Assembly (NCBI GenBank): GCA_023935145.1
Contig: CM043698.1
Span: forward strand, 140,999,001 to 141,063,000
Direction: 5' to 3'
DNA length: 64,000 nucleotides
From: Bretschneidera sinensis
Lineage: Eukaryota > Streptophyta > Magnoliopsida > Brassicales > Akaniaceae
Part shown: positions 47,901-56,988 of the stretch, one piece after another
How the letters are laid out: every line of letters begins with the position of its first letter
Position numbering within the stretch: the first letter of the stretch is position 1
The notes under the pieces: generated by a model
Told to the model about the DNA's origin: nothing
The model's input: only the letters and a program-made list of their open reading frames with translations
Database searches by the model: none
Position numbers and translations under genes: made by a program

Positions 47901-50900
47901 CTAGACATGTGAAGTCGACAGATCAATTAGCAAATTTATTTACTAAACTATTTGATGGTTCTCGAGTTTGATTTATTTGTAACAAGTTGGGTTCATGTGA
48001 TATCTATGCTCCAATTTGAGGGGGAGTGTTGAAAGTCCTATCAGGATTCTTAAGAAGTGTTTTAGTAGACTTGGATCATATATATTTTATCTAAATTGTT
48101 GTGTGCTATTCCTATTTAGACTTGGTATTCATAAGTCAATATATTGGGTCGATTGTACTTTTTTTATTCAATCAATAAGAAAGAGAGTTTCTTCAGCCAT
48201 TATTTTCAACATTTTTCATAACTGTTCATCTTACTGATTGTACCCACATATCCTTTTGCTTTTTTTTTTTCTTATATTGTAAAATGACCATTGCTCAACA
48301 TTTTTTCCTCTTTGGATGATATTAGAAGCAGGAAGGTATACCCCCTAGTATGTTCAAAGCAGTTATTGCTGCCAGCCATCCTGAGTTTTCTACTATGAGA
48401 CAGCAGGTATGTTCATCGTCTTATTTTCTTCTCTATTGAACTCAGGATGCCATTACTGGTATAGACTTTGGAGTCTGGACTCGTTTCCTTCCAACATAAG
48501 TAAATGGTGATTTTCATGCGGAAGATAGGTTAATGTTCTAATCTTATACATAGCAAAACTTTGTAAATTTATGCCATAACTTAAGAGCAGTGCATATGTT
48601 GGTTAGTTGATGCAGCAGAACAATTTAATGAAACTTAGGTAATCAAACATTTTAAAGTCCTTTGTATGACTATGGTCGAAATTGTTGACATTGTCTCATC
48701 TGTAGGATGCCTTGGAGTTCTTCCTACATTTTCTTGACCAAGTTGAACGTGTTAATACTGGGAAACCTGAATTGGATCCTTCGATGAGTTTCAAGTTTGG
48801 TATTGAAGATCGTATCTTGTGTTCGTCTGGAAAGGTTGCATACAATAGAAGGCTTGACTACATTCTTTCTTTGAATATCCCGCTGCACGAAGCTACTAAT
48901 AAAGGTGTGACTCCCAGTCATCCTTTATTCCTGTTCTACTCATCTTCTTTTTCTAGAAACATTTCCTCAATTTTATATTATTTGGTTGTTCTATTGTTTG
49001 AGAGTTCAGAAGAACTAGAAGCTTTTAAGAAGCTGAAAGCAGAGATGACTTCAGAAGGGAAGGAAATGTAAGTTTAGATGGTTTCAATCATTTTTATTTT
49101 TTGCACCTTTTTATAGAATTCTGTTTGAAAAATATTGTGTTCTAGCAGATCCACTGATGAAATCGTACGTCCAAGGGTGCCTCTAGAAGCATGCCTAACA
49201 AACTTCTCAGCTCCAGAGGAGATACATGATTTTTATAGTACTGCCTTGAAGAGTAAGACAACAGCAATCAAGTAAGCTTTGTGATCTTTCATAATCTCCA
49301 CCTCTGAGACTGAGGAAAAAAACAAAAAAGATAGCAAAACAAAAAATAGAAAACTTATAGAAAAAAAACAAAACATAGAAAAATTCATTTTTAAGGACTT
49401 GGCAACTGTTCTTGGTCAATAGAAGTGTCAGAGGTATATCAATGCTAAGTTTTGATGCTTTCTTTCATTTTCATTGTGCACAGGACCGCTGGTTTAACTA
49501 CATTCCCTGACTATCTCGTGCTGCACATGCGGAAGTTTGTTATGGAAGCGGGCTGGGTGCCGAAAAAGCTTGGTCTCTTTCTTATGGTTCTGTTTCTTCT
49601 CTCATACATTGGTGTTCCTTCTAAGTACTGACTATCTTCATCATATTGTTTTAATCCAGATGTCTATATAGATGTTCCTGATATTATAGATATTAGTCAC
49701 ATGCGCAGCAAGGGCCTTGAACCTGGAGAAGAGCTGCTACCAGAGGGTGGTATGTGATTTTCCCTACATTGACAAAATCTTGTTGGATTTAATTCTCGAA
49801 AGAAAAAGTTCCTTGGCTAATGACTGTCAATTTTGTCCTTTGCAAATGATGTTATGCATACGTCTTTGTTACTATTAGAATATGTAGACGCTAACTGAAA
49901 TAATGTTGATTGAAGAAAATGTATCAGCTGTGTCAGAGAAGGTGTAAAATAATTGAGCCTGTAATGTTGTTTAACTTGGCTTGCTTGTGTGATTTTCCAC
50001 CTCACTATTGGGGCATTTCAAATTAATTGGCTTTGTATTGTGAAAACAATGGAAAACTAGTATGTTGCCTTTTGCTGGCCTGTGGGGTGGAATGACACTA
50101 TGGTGTTTGCTCTTCTTGTTTTTTGGAATAATCCTGAGACAGACTGGATGTCTTTCCTCAGTGAGAATCATCTAGGGATGGAAAATCCCCCCTTTAGGTC
50201 AAGGGAGTTTATTTCCATAATTTATTCTTAGGAGCGATTGTGTTTCTTCTCTACTTTGAGCTTGGGGATTTTTTTTTCTAATTCTTTACATTTTACCTTT
50301 ATAGGAGTCCTGGTTAGTGTTTGTGCTGTCTTTCTCATGTACACGTCATGTGCTATAATTGCTACCTCTTGTGTGCTTTTTCGTTGATTCTCTTTACTAA
50401 TAAAAATGAAGGAAAGCTCTTGACAATTTATATCATATATTTTCTTGGCATTTATCTGCATTGGACAGAACCTGGGGGAGAGATGGAATCGAAAAAGCCC
50501 GTGGCGAACAAGGATATTGTTTCCCAGCTTGTCTCAATGGGGTTTAATTATCTTCATTGCCAGAAAGCTGCTATAAATACCTCAAATGTTGGGGTTGAAG
50601 AAGCAATGAATTGGTTACTTGCTCACATGGATGATCCGGGTACCGCAAAACTATTACTTCATAGAAAGATCCATCTTTTGAGAGTTGTGAGAGATTGTTG
50701 AGGTCATGTTGTACTATTATAAATGATATTGATGATTATTTCTTTTTCTAGATATAAATGCTCCCATTTCTGATGAGGCATCCACTGTTGACCAATCAAA
50801 AGTTGATACTCTGATCTCATTTGGTTTTCAAGAAGAGATTGCTCGAAAGGCACTGAGGGCATCGGTAAATCTTTTATAGCTTCTCATTTCTTTTGGGGAT

Positions 50901-52114
50901 TTGGGGTTACGTTTGACAGTCTCTTTCTCCAAAGTACTGGGAATTTAATCTGTTTCTGGAATGTGTTTGAATTTTCCCAGGGTGGTGATATTGAGAAAGC
51001 TACAGATTGGATATTTAGCAATCCCCATGCTTCTATTTCATCGGATATGGATGCTACCACATCAACTACACCTACTCCAGCTGATAGTGGATTACCTAAT
51101 GGAGGAGGGAGTTAGTTTCTTAACCTTTTCGTGATTTTTTTGTTTGTTTGTAAAATTTGAAAATGCTCACGGTAGATTCTGTGTTACGTGTCCATGCAGC
51201 TAGTTTTACTTTTATCTTAGTCTTAATTAACTAAAAATTCTTGGACTCTTCATACACTAGCAAGTCTACTCTAGAAGTAGCCTGTCATGTTAAGATATCA
51301 TTTGAATGCGCATGCTATCTTCTTTCTGCAAGTGCACGTGTTGGCTCAACTATGATCAAACATCTCACTGTACATCTGCTTATCTATGTTTTGTTTACAT
51401 GCACAGACACATGCGCATACGATTCACACTCACAGCACAAAACATAGTATCTCTCAGTTTTGTCTTTCTGTTGTCTTGTTTTTCTCTTTGTAGAGTATCA
51501 TCTGATAGGCTTGGCCATCAGTACAGTAATTAGGACCCTCGTTGAAACAAATTGAACTAGTATTGCGAACAACACTGTCAGCAAAACAGAAAAAGGAAAA
51601 AGGAGAACTTATATGGACATGTTGCTTTCAACTACTATTTAGTATCTCTCAAATTGCTTGTATCTAATATTGATATTTGCTTGCATATTCAGCGATCATA
51701 ATAAGTTGTTGAAATTTTGTACTCTGTATTAAAGTTGAAAAAAGAATTACCGATAAAAAAGTTGAAAAAACAATCGAAAGTAATTGAAACAGTATAAAAA
51801 CTTGGTATACTTATGTTCCCAAAATTAGAATACCAAATAACTGGTGATATTAGATTCTTTTCACATAAAACAGTGGTTCTTATTTATTTTATTCGGAGGA
51901 CTTGTTATGATATACTTCTATGTTCCTTGATGCAGAATACAGGCTTTTTGGTATAGTAAGTCACATGGGAACGTCTACACAATGCGGCCACTATGTCGCA
52001 CACATCTTTAAAGATGGTAGATGGGTTATTTTCAACGATAACAAGGTCGGGGCTTCTATCAACCCTCCTAAAGACATGGGGTATTTGTATTTCTTTGAGA
52101 GGCTTAACAACTAA
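32987..52114 (+). CDS. UBP14: Ubiquitin-specific protease 14 (isopeptidase T type), 20 exons
   Basis: Exons: 32987-33106, 34094-34265, 39640-39752, 39838-40174, 41228-41322, 42628-42761, 42854-42910, 43028-43105, 43522-43576, 43667-43708, 48326-48406, 48706-48904, 49010-49067, 49146-49271, 49484-49572, 49660-49749, 50469-50639, 50752-50864, 50981-51110, 51936-52114. All junctions keep frame and give an inferred 812 residues; Arabidopsis UBP14 is about 797. Domains: ZnF-UBP at about 186-247 ([15 protein letters not shown]), Cys box [13 protein letters not shown] with catalytic C325, UBA1 at 631-671, UBA2 at 689-730, and His box [15 protein letters not shown] with H772. The family cleaves unanchored ubiquitin chains to recycle ubiquitin; Arabidopsis ubp14 mutants are embryo-lethal. 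The start is chosen at 32987; an in-frame ATG at codon 9 (MELLRSNL) matches the usual Arabidopsis start and is an alternative. All catalytic motifs are present and no stop was found, so the gene looks functional. Confidence 0.94.
35189..35397 (+). mobile_element. tRNA-derived SINE with 16-bp target duplication
   Basis: A Pol III A box TAGTCCAGTGG lies at 35203-35213 and a B box GGTTCGATTCC at 35255-35265, the spacing of a tRNA-like promoter. The body of about 200 bp ends in GGGTTATAAAAAAAAA. It is flanked by AATACCAATCCATTAT (35173-35188) and AATACAAATCCATTAT (35398-35413), a target duplication with one mismatch. It has the same orientation as UBP14. Confidence 0.88.
35905..39282 (+). mobile_element. 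LINE H: 5'-truncated L1-like LINE in UBP14 intron 2
   Basis: Begins inside the endonuclease domain ([14 protein letters not shown] near 36015, [14 protein letters not shown] near 36140, DHRPIVLEV near 36280). It continues through the linker ([21 protein letters not shown] near 36670), RT (GPDGFYY near 36962, [13 protein letters not shown] near 37315, [10 protein letters not shown] near 37612), the [15 protein letters not shown] block near 37870, and the zinc-binding end near 38830-38900 ([18 protein letters not shown]). The 3' tail is TTGTAAATGGGTTGAAC, then LLGA-free sequence ending TTGTAAAAAAAA at 39274-39282. Frames are broken. It is the same family as the minus-strand LINE at 55967-64000. 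Confidence 0.85.
42337..42515. mobile_element. MITE-like foldback in UBP14 intron 5
   Basis: The left end GTAGGACCTGGTTTACCATG and the right end, reverse-complemented, GTAGACCCCATCTACCAGGT are imperfect inverted repeats. Similarity continues inward through TGTAG and TAATGAGGAAGTGCCA-like sequence for about 55 bp. The element is about 179 bp with no coding sequence. The target duplication is unclear. Confidence 0.55.
44016..44198 (+). repeat. Element F 5' LTR
   Basis: 183 bp, TGTTGAGAGTCCTATCAGG to TATTTCAACA, immediately followed by the initiator-Met type PBS. Confidence 0.9.
44266..46300 (-). pseudogene. Inverted gag-PR-IN-RT part of element F
   Basis: On the minus strand, from right to left, it reads a leader with CCGGAAAAGC and CCGGCGACACC, a gag-like stretch with a minisatellite, then protease-like [15 protein letters not shown] near 45310. 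A partly deleted integrase end ([18 protein letters not shown] near 44980) follows, then a conserved pre-RT block ([28 protein letters not shown] near 44380) and the first RT residues (VVGCRSIY near 44290). Stops and frameshifts abound. The breakpoints at about 44265 and 46300 are estimates from where the leader and RT sense change strand. Confidence 0.8.
45740..46060. repeat. Minisatellite of about 19-30-bp units in element F
   Basis: Roughly a dozen imperfect repeats of the core AACCAAGTAACCAAACAGGT, with an optional GTGCTGGTGCT insert, lie between the inverted leader and the protease-like region. Unit length varies because the insert is present in only some copies. Confidence 0.8.
46301..46623 (+). 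pseudogene. Element F RT end and RNase H start
   Basis: Plus-strand remnant: [49 protein letters not shown], then IGGYT at the border of the inserted hAT element. These blocks follow RT in copia polyproteins. The RT palm, including the YVDD box, is missing upstream. Confidence 0.85.
46624..47553. mobile_element. 930-bp non-autonomous hAT-type element
   Basis: The left end TAGATGTGGCAAAATTTGAC and the reverse-complemented right end TAAAGGTGGCAAACCAATCG are short terminal inverted repeats of the common plant TGGCAAA hAT type. An exact 8-bp target duplication GTTATACT (46616-46623 and 47554-47561) flanks it. Removing it restores IGGYTDVD in copia RNase H. Both arms are built of GACCCGACCCGA-like simple repeats, in inverse orientation to each other by sense of the ends, around an AT-rich core. 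There is no transposase frame. Confidence 0.88.
47562..48026 (+). pseudogene. Element F RNase H end and PPT
   Basis: Continues the copia RNase H domain: a [16 protein letters not shown] block near 47670, then [20 protein letters not shown] near 47775, [15 protein letters not shown], and [14 protein letters not shown] near 47920. It ends at the polypurine tract just before the 3' LTR. Confidence 0.85.
48027..48211 (+). repeat. Element F 3' LTR
   Basis: 185 bp, TGTTGAAAGTCCTATCAGG to TTTTCAACA, followed by the TTTTT target duplication. Confidence 0.9.
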
Positions 52115-52960
52115 AGTTAACGGTAAAAGATAGGAAATGGTATTTAACAGCACAAGAGACAGAACATGTGATATCTTGAAATCTCAGCAGTCAGCAATCT
52201 GTTCCTTAGGCTTTTTGCAGAGTTGCTTCCAACTGCAGCCCTTATCCAGTGGCATGCACAGATTTTCCATGTGCTGCAGAATTCTTGTCCATTGCATCAA
52301 GGACAGCCCAGGTGTACTGTGGAGGATATCTTGGTCAAGTATATTTTTTTTCTCGATAAAAGATCAAAATGATGACTTGTAGCTGGACAATGTGTTCTTT
52401 ACAACATTTTTGTACTATAATCTGTTTCTGCCCTTGGGTCTCCATCAACTTGCGTCATTTCTGTCTCTCTCACATGCGCACACACAGAGCATGGTCATAG
52501 CAAAGATTTGCTATTTATTATACTGTTTTCAGGATGATCTTGTGGTAGGATTCAGTTATGTGGTTGGGTTTGACAAGAAATTCTTGTATGGTGCTAGTCC
52601 AGGAAGTCATTCTTGGACCGAACCAATCATAAATTGACATCTAATCGTTGTGTCAATTTATTAACCAGAGTTGGTATTTTTAACCAGGGTTTAAGGAACA
52701 CAATTGATTAGGTGTTAACTTATGATTGGTACGGTCCGGTAGTGAAGTGACTTGCTGGTTTTGACATGGAATTAGTGTTCTATGCTTTAAGCAATTGGTT
52801 TGCAGATGCTAAAGCTCCAGTGGGGCGATTTAAGCTGGAATGTCATTTTAAATCTAAAGGTAAGAGTTGAAATTCGTTGTAGACCGATTTGAAATACGTT
52901 GCATTCTTTTATTTTCATGGTTTATGGATTTAGTAGTAGTCAGTATCTTAGGACAGATTA
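52115..52960 (+). other. UBP14 3' flank / probable 3' UTR
   Basis: Non-coding after the TAA at 52112-52114. No single strong AATAAA is close to the stop, so the poly(A) site is not fixed. A MITE lies at 52615-52738. Confidence 0.45.
52615..52738. mobile_element. 124-bp MITE downstream of UBP14
   Basis: The left arm GGACCGAACCAATCATAAAT and the reverse-complemented right arm CCGGACCGTACCAATCATAA match closely. Similarity continues inward through TTGACATCTAATCGTTGTGT on one side and TTAACACCTAATCAATTGTGT on the other. No coding sequence. The duplication at the ends is not clear. Confidence 0.7.
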
Positions 52961-53735
52961 AATGCCAAGGCTAGACAGGCAAATTGGGGGATTCGAGTAA
53001 GTCCTAGTTGTCTAACGTGTGATGCCTTAATAGAAGCTAGAGGTCACTGTCATTTTCTCTTACCCTTCTCTAATCCAATATGGAATCAACTGCTACTGTA
53101 GGCTAATATTGATAAGAGTTGATACAGGATCACGGCACTTGAAAGGGAGCTTGTTTCCAAATCTTGATTTATTTTTCTCGAGTGAAAATCTTGTTTCTTA
53201 AAATTGTCTTGGATTGGGATGGTAATGGGTAGTTTCAACATGAATTTTTCTTTGGAATAAAAAAATAGTAACTGTTAATTCGAAATTAAGTAAGGTATCT
53301 GTTTCGATTCGTATTTATATTCATATAGTTTGACAGATACGAGTGATAATGGATAGTAAAAAATCTAAGAGAGATGGGTAGTGAAAGTAAAAAAAACAAA
53401 CAGAAAATAAATAAGACATAAATAATGATTTACTAAATAGGTATGCGTATGAGTGTGCAAAATTTGCAAGTATTTTACTCGTGACCATCCTTAGTCTTGG
53501 ACAGAACAAAGAGAGAGGAGTGATTGCATCAGCATGTTTTTCATAATACAGATTCTATCCTCGAGAGAGTTGTTCTAGATGCAGGTTTAGTAAAGCTATC
53601 TAGTCCCATCGAGGAAACCTTGACTACTAATTGGGGTTAGCTAGTTCCCGTCTCTCTTTTTTGTTGTTATTTTTCACTTTCATGTACTGTGTTCTTTGGA
53701 TTGAATAAAAATTGTACCTTGTCCAAAAAAGAAAC
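52961..53735 (+). mobile_element. LINE 3' fragment
   Basis: KARQANWGIRVSPSCLTCDA (near 52966) followed by LIEARGHCHFLLPFSNPIWN matches the zinc-binding segment after RT in plant L1-like LINEs. The piece at 53555-53735 resembles a LINE 3' end (TTGGATTGAATAAAAATTG, then A-rich). The sequence between is not clearly LINE, so the ends are approximate. Confidence 0.45.
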
Positions 53736-54566
53736 CGTTGCCATTACTTTTCCAATTTTATGTCTCTAGGGGACATCAAATATCTTAATCACCGAAATTA
53801 TTTACAAACCAAAGTTAAGGCCAAATACTTGGTAGTATAATTATCGATCAATATTTGTTTTGATCACATAACTTTTAATTATATCATTCATATATTTTGA
53901 TTTTATTTGATTTCTTAATCTTATCGTCCCGATGAATTTGATTTTAAAATCTCGTTAATTCCCACCTTTAACACCGACTCAATACTAAAATGACATATGA
54001 TTCCAAGCATTTTATTTATTGTTTATTAATCATTTCAATGTTGACTTAATGTTGAGATGGAAATCCATGGAGATTTTTAAGACCGAATTCACTAGAAATA
54101 TTAGTTTGAGAAACCAAACAAAATTGTAGCATCTATTAGCACAATTAAATGTCCTGTGATCAAAATAGAAGTTGGACATGTGGATTATATTTATATGGAA
54201 TTTTTCCTATTTCCCCGCTTCATGCATGGTGAATATTACAACAATGCACTCATACCAAAAATTAGAAATTTTTTTTGAAGAAAGCGGGCAAGGCATAAAT
54301 GCCCAAATGAAGAGAGGCCATAACGAGAGAATGTGAATGCTTTATTTCTTTCTTTTGCTGTTCCTCTTAAAATGTTTTTCTCATTGGAAGGGGTGAGTTA
54401 ACAGCAACTTTTAAAAAATTGCAAACGACTTTAGTGATACTTCCAAAACATCAAAATACACAACGAAATGAAAGCAAAAGACAATCAGTCATCTCCCCGG
54501 GACTGTATCCCTTTTCTCATTATCACTGTCAAAAATCTTTTAGAATCAAAGATAGAAACAAAACCT
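53736..54566. other. Intergenic stretch
   Basis: AT-rich, with no gene or bounded repeat seen. Its right part would be the 3' flank of the minus-strand exon that ends at 54567. Confidence 0.4.
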
Positions 54567-54686
54567 TTAGGGGGCCATGAGTCCTTCAATGGTGTAAAAG
54601 AGAGACTCTGCCCAGTCAGCTTTAAATAGCAACGTCTGCAAAGCATTCATCACATCATATTCTGGATGAAGCTTCTTCTGCCACCC
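54567..54686 (-). CDS. Probable last exon of an unidentified minus-strand gene
   Basis: Minus-strand exon with a strong acceptor (ATTCTTCCTTCAG just before 54686) and 39 sense codons ending in TAA at 54569-54567. The peptide runs GWQKKLHPEYDVMNALQTLL, then FKADWAESLFYTIEGLMAP. Mixed polar and hydrophobic composition with two Trp looks like a real protein C-terminus and unlike any transposon protein here. I cannot name the family. Upstream exons should lie to the right; only one weak candidate (55809-55856) was found before the LINE begins at 55967, so the gene may be truncated or have long introns. Confidence 0.5.
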   Translation of the reverse strand, partial: GWQKKLHPEYDVMNALQTLLFKADWAESLFYTIEGLMAP

Positions 54687-55966
54687 CTGAAGGAAGAATA
54701 AAACATTGAAACAAAAGTTAAGAACATAATCTTTTTTTTTTTTTGAAGTTTTCTACAGTTCCTAGATACATTTATCCACAAAGCCATGGCAGTAGTTGTG
54801 TAAACAATGGACGTAAGCATATGCATTATGGGAATGTTTGGGATTGTATTAATCCCTTCTTAGAGCAACTTTTTCAAAATCCCAAACATTGCCTATGTGC
54901 TGGCAGTATATATATATTTTAATCCATTTCTCCTGTGTGACCTCTGTTTTATCCAGTTTTAACTGGAGACATTAAACAAACAATGAATGAGAAATACTCG
55001 GTGAAGGAGCAGAAATCAAAGCCGGCATAGAAACAAGCAGAAAGATGCTGCCATCCATACATGTACAAATTAGGTAAGCATTGTGACCAAATCTTACTAT
55101 GGTCTTCAGTTAAAAAAAGAATCTTACTATGGCCTATTAAGATTTCAATCTTCTGCCATCGGGGTTACCAAAGGATTCCGTAAAAAGGTGAGCAAGGAGG
55201 TTTAAAATTGGCTATTCAGTTCAAAGAGAAGTTAGTTTCGACACATTTTTCTCCTTACAATAAGAAAAAGTGACCGTTATGATGAAAGCAAACCGTCTTA
55301 AATTATCTCACCAAGTCTTCTAGAAAAGCAGAATGTTTTTGCAGAGAATGTAGGATGCCTCAGTAAGATGTATTGGAAGAACTGTTAGATGCATTTTTTA
55401 GTGTAGCAGTGTGAGTACACTGTGCGCCCATGGAACAGGAGTTGTCCAGATCAAAACATCTCTATACTACCACTATCTCTCCAAGAATCCATTAAACTTC
55501 AAGCACAGTTTGAAATAAACTAGATCAAAGTCAGGAGCTAAAATCCTAGAACTGACTACTAGATCTCAAAACAACAATTAAGCTTCATTAAAACGAAAAT
55601 AAGTCGATAGAATTCCTTTCACACTAGAAAAAAGAAAGATATTTTGAAGACATTTCTCTCTTTGAAAAAAAAAATCTAGAACAGATAAGATTACTATCAA
55701 TCTAGTTCAAGAATTTACTAAAATTTTAGTCTCACACGTTTAGGCACGCACGGGTGGATGCCCACATACACAGAGACACACATACAGACAATGAAAATGG
55801 ATTCTCACTTTGTTCTGGTGAACCAGCATTGTTCATTCCAACCGGAGTAGCCACAACTAGAATTCAAAACGAAATTCTGCCTTGATTTCCAAGTATCAAT
55901 GAATTAGTTATGGAATATTATCAAAATTGACAACACAGCACAATCACCCAGGAGAGAAGCAACCAA
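54687..55966 (-). other. Region upstream of the orphan exon, one possible small exon
   Basis: Mostly non-coding. A 48-base candidate exon on the minus strand at 55856-55809 has an acceptor TTCTAG and a donor GTGAGA, and reads VATPVGMNNAGSPEQ in phase 1-1. Its phase does not fit directly onto the 54686 exon, so at least one further exon would be needed. Confidence 0.3.
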
Positions 55967-56988
55967 TTTTTTTTTATAAATAAAAAGTCTATTAATAACG
56001 CACCAAGAGGGTGCAACCCATTTACAAAAGGACTATCTACAATACAGCCAGTCTATGAAATCAAGGACTCTTCTTCATGTACAAAACAATTCCTCTTAAA
56101 CCAAAATCAGAGGGAATTTATCCATTTACTTTTAATGGTATCTTTTGAACTCTCTACACCCTGAAAAAACTCTACTATTTCACTCTTTCCAAACTATCCA
56201 CATGATAGAGAGAAGAATCATAGAAAAACCTTTCCTCATCTCCTTAGTAGCTCTAAATCCACTCCAAGTCCAAATCTCACTTTGAATGGAGCTGGCTACA
56301 ACCCAAGTTAACCCCACCACGCAAAGCACCATCTCCAAAGTTGCCTTGAAAAGGAGCATCCCAACGTAAGTTGATTTGACATTCTCGGCATCTTCCTTAC
56401 AAAGATAATCACGGTTAACAGTGACATGACCTCTCTTTTGCAAATTATCAATGGTCAAAATCCGCTCCCCAAGAAGTATCCCAAACAAAGAAACAAACTT
56501 TCATAGGAATGCTCAATTTCCAAATTGCTTTCCAAGAAAGGTCCACTCTACCTTCCATGGGAAGCTCACCAAAAAGGGCCTTATAATAAGTTTTCATATC
56601 AAACTCTCTCCCCTTATTCAACACCCATCTAGGCCTATCCTTACAATGCAAATCAAGCGTCACTTGGTAAATGAATTCAAAGAAACCGCCCCCCCCCCCT
56701 CCCCTCCCTCCCCCCTTTCAAGTTTCCAATCATGCACATTCCGGATATAGGCCTATCCTTACAATGCAAATCAAGCGTCGCTTGGTAAATGAATTCAAAG
56801 AAACCCCCCCCCCCCCCTCCCCTCCCTCCCCCCTTTCAAGTTTCCAATCATGCACATTCCGGATAAAAGGAATATCACAAGTGATGAACCCATTGATGGA
56901 GGAAACATACGAGCTAACCAAAGCATCTTTCTCCCTTACTATCACAAAAACCTCGGAAAAGTATTCTCTCAAAGCAACATCCCCACAC
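55967..56988 (-). mobile_element. LINE G, 3' part (interrupted by element B)
   Basis: Minus-strand L1-like LINE. The 3' end shows TTGTAAATGGGTTGCACCC and an A-rich tail at 55967-55980. Coding debris includes WKLERGEGG near 56860 and a zinc-binding block from 56640 (WKAIWKLSIPMKVCFFVWD) to 56400 ([20 protein letters not shown]). It is homologous to LINE H in UBP14 intron 2 (compare [20 protein letters not shown] there). The 5' part resumes at 62660. Confidence 0.85.
56631..56866. repeat. 118-bp tandem duplication with C-tracts in LINE G
   Basis: AGGCCTATCCTTACAATGC starts at 56631 and again at 56749. Each copy includes a run of 10-14 C followed by TCCCCTCCCTCCCCCC. The copies differ at only a few bases. 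Confidence 0.9.

Larger units (their letters stand above)
44016..48211 (+). mobile_element. Element F: rearranged Ty1/copia element in UBP14 intron 10
   Basis: LTRs at 44016-44198 (183 bp) and 48027-48211 (185 bp) share TGTTGA...TTTCAACA ends and are flanked by TTTTT on both sides. PBS TGGTATTAGAGC (44199-44210) and a purine tract ending GAGGGGGAG (48018-48026) are in plus orientation. The interior from about 44266 to 46300 reads gag-PR-IN-RT on the minus strand, while the RT end and RNase H (46301-47970) read on the plus strand. The 5' half has therefore been inverted and the RT core lost. A hAT-type element sits in the RNase H region. Confidence 0.9.
43709..48325 (+). other. UBP14 intron 10 (4.6 kb) carrying copia element F
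   Basis: The donor after GATGCT at 43708 and the acceptor ATATTAG at 48325 join phase-0 exons. All but about 400 bases of the intron is element F (44016-48211). Confidence 0.85.
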
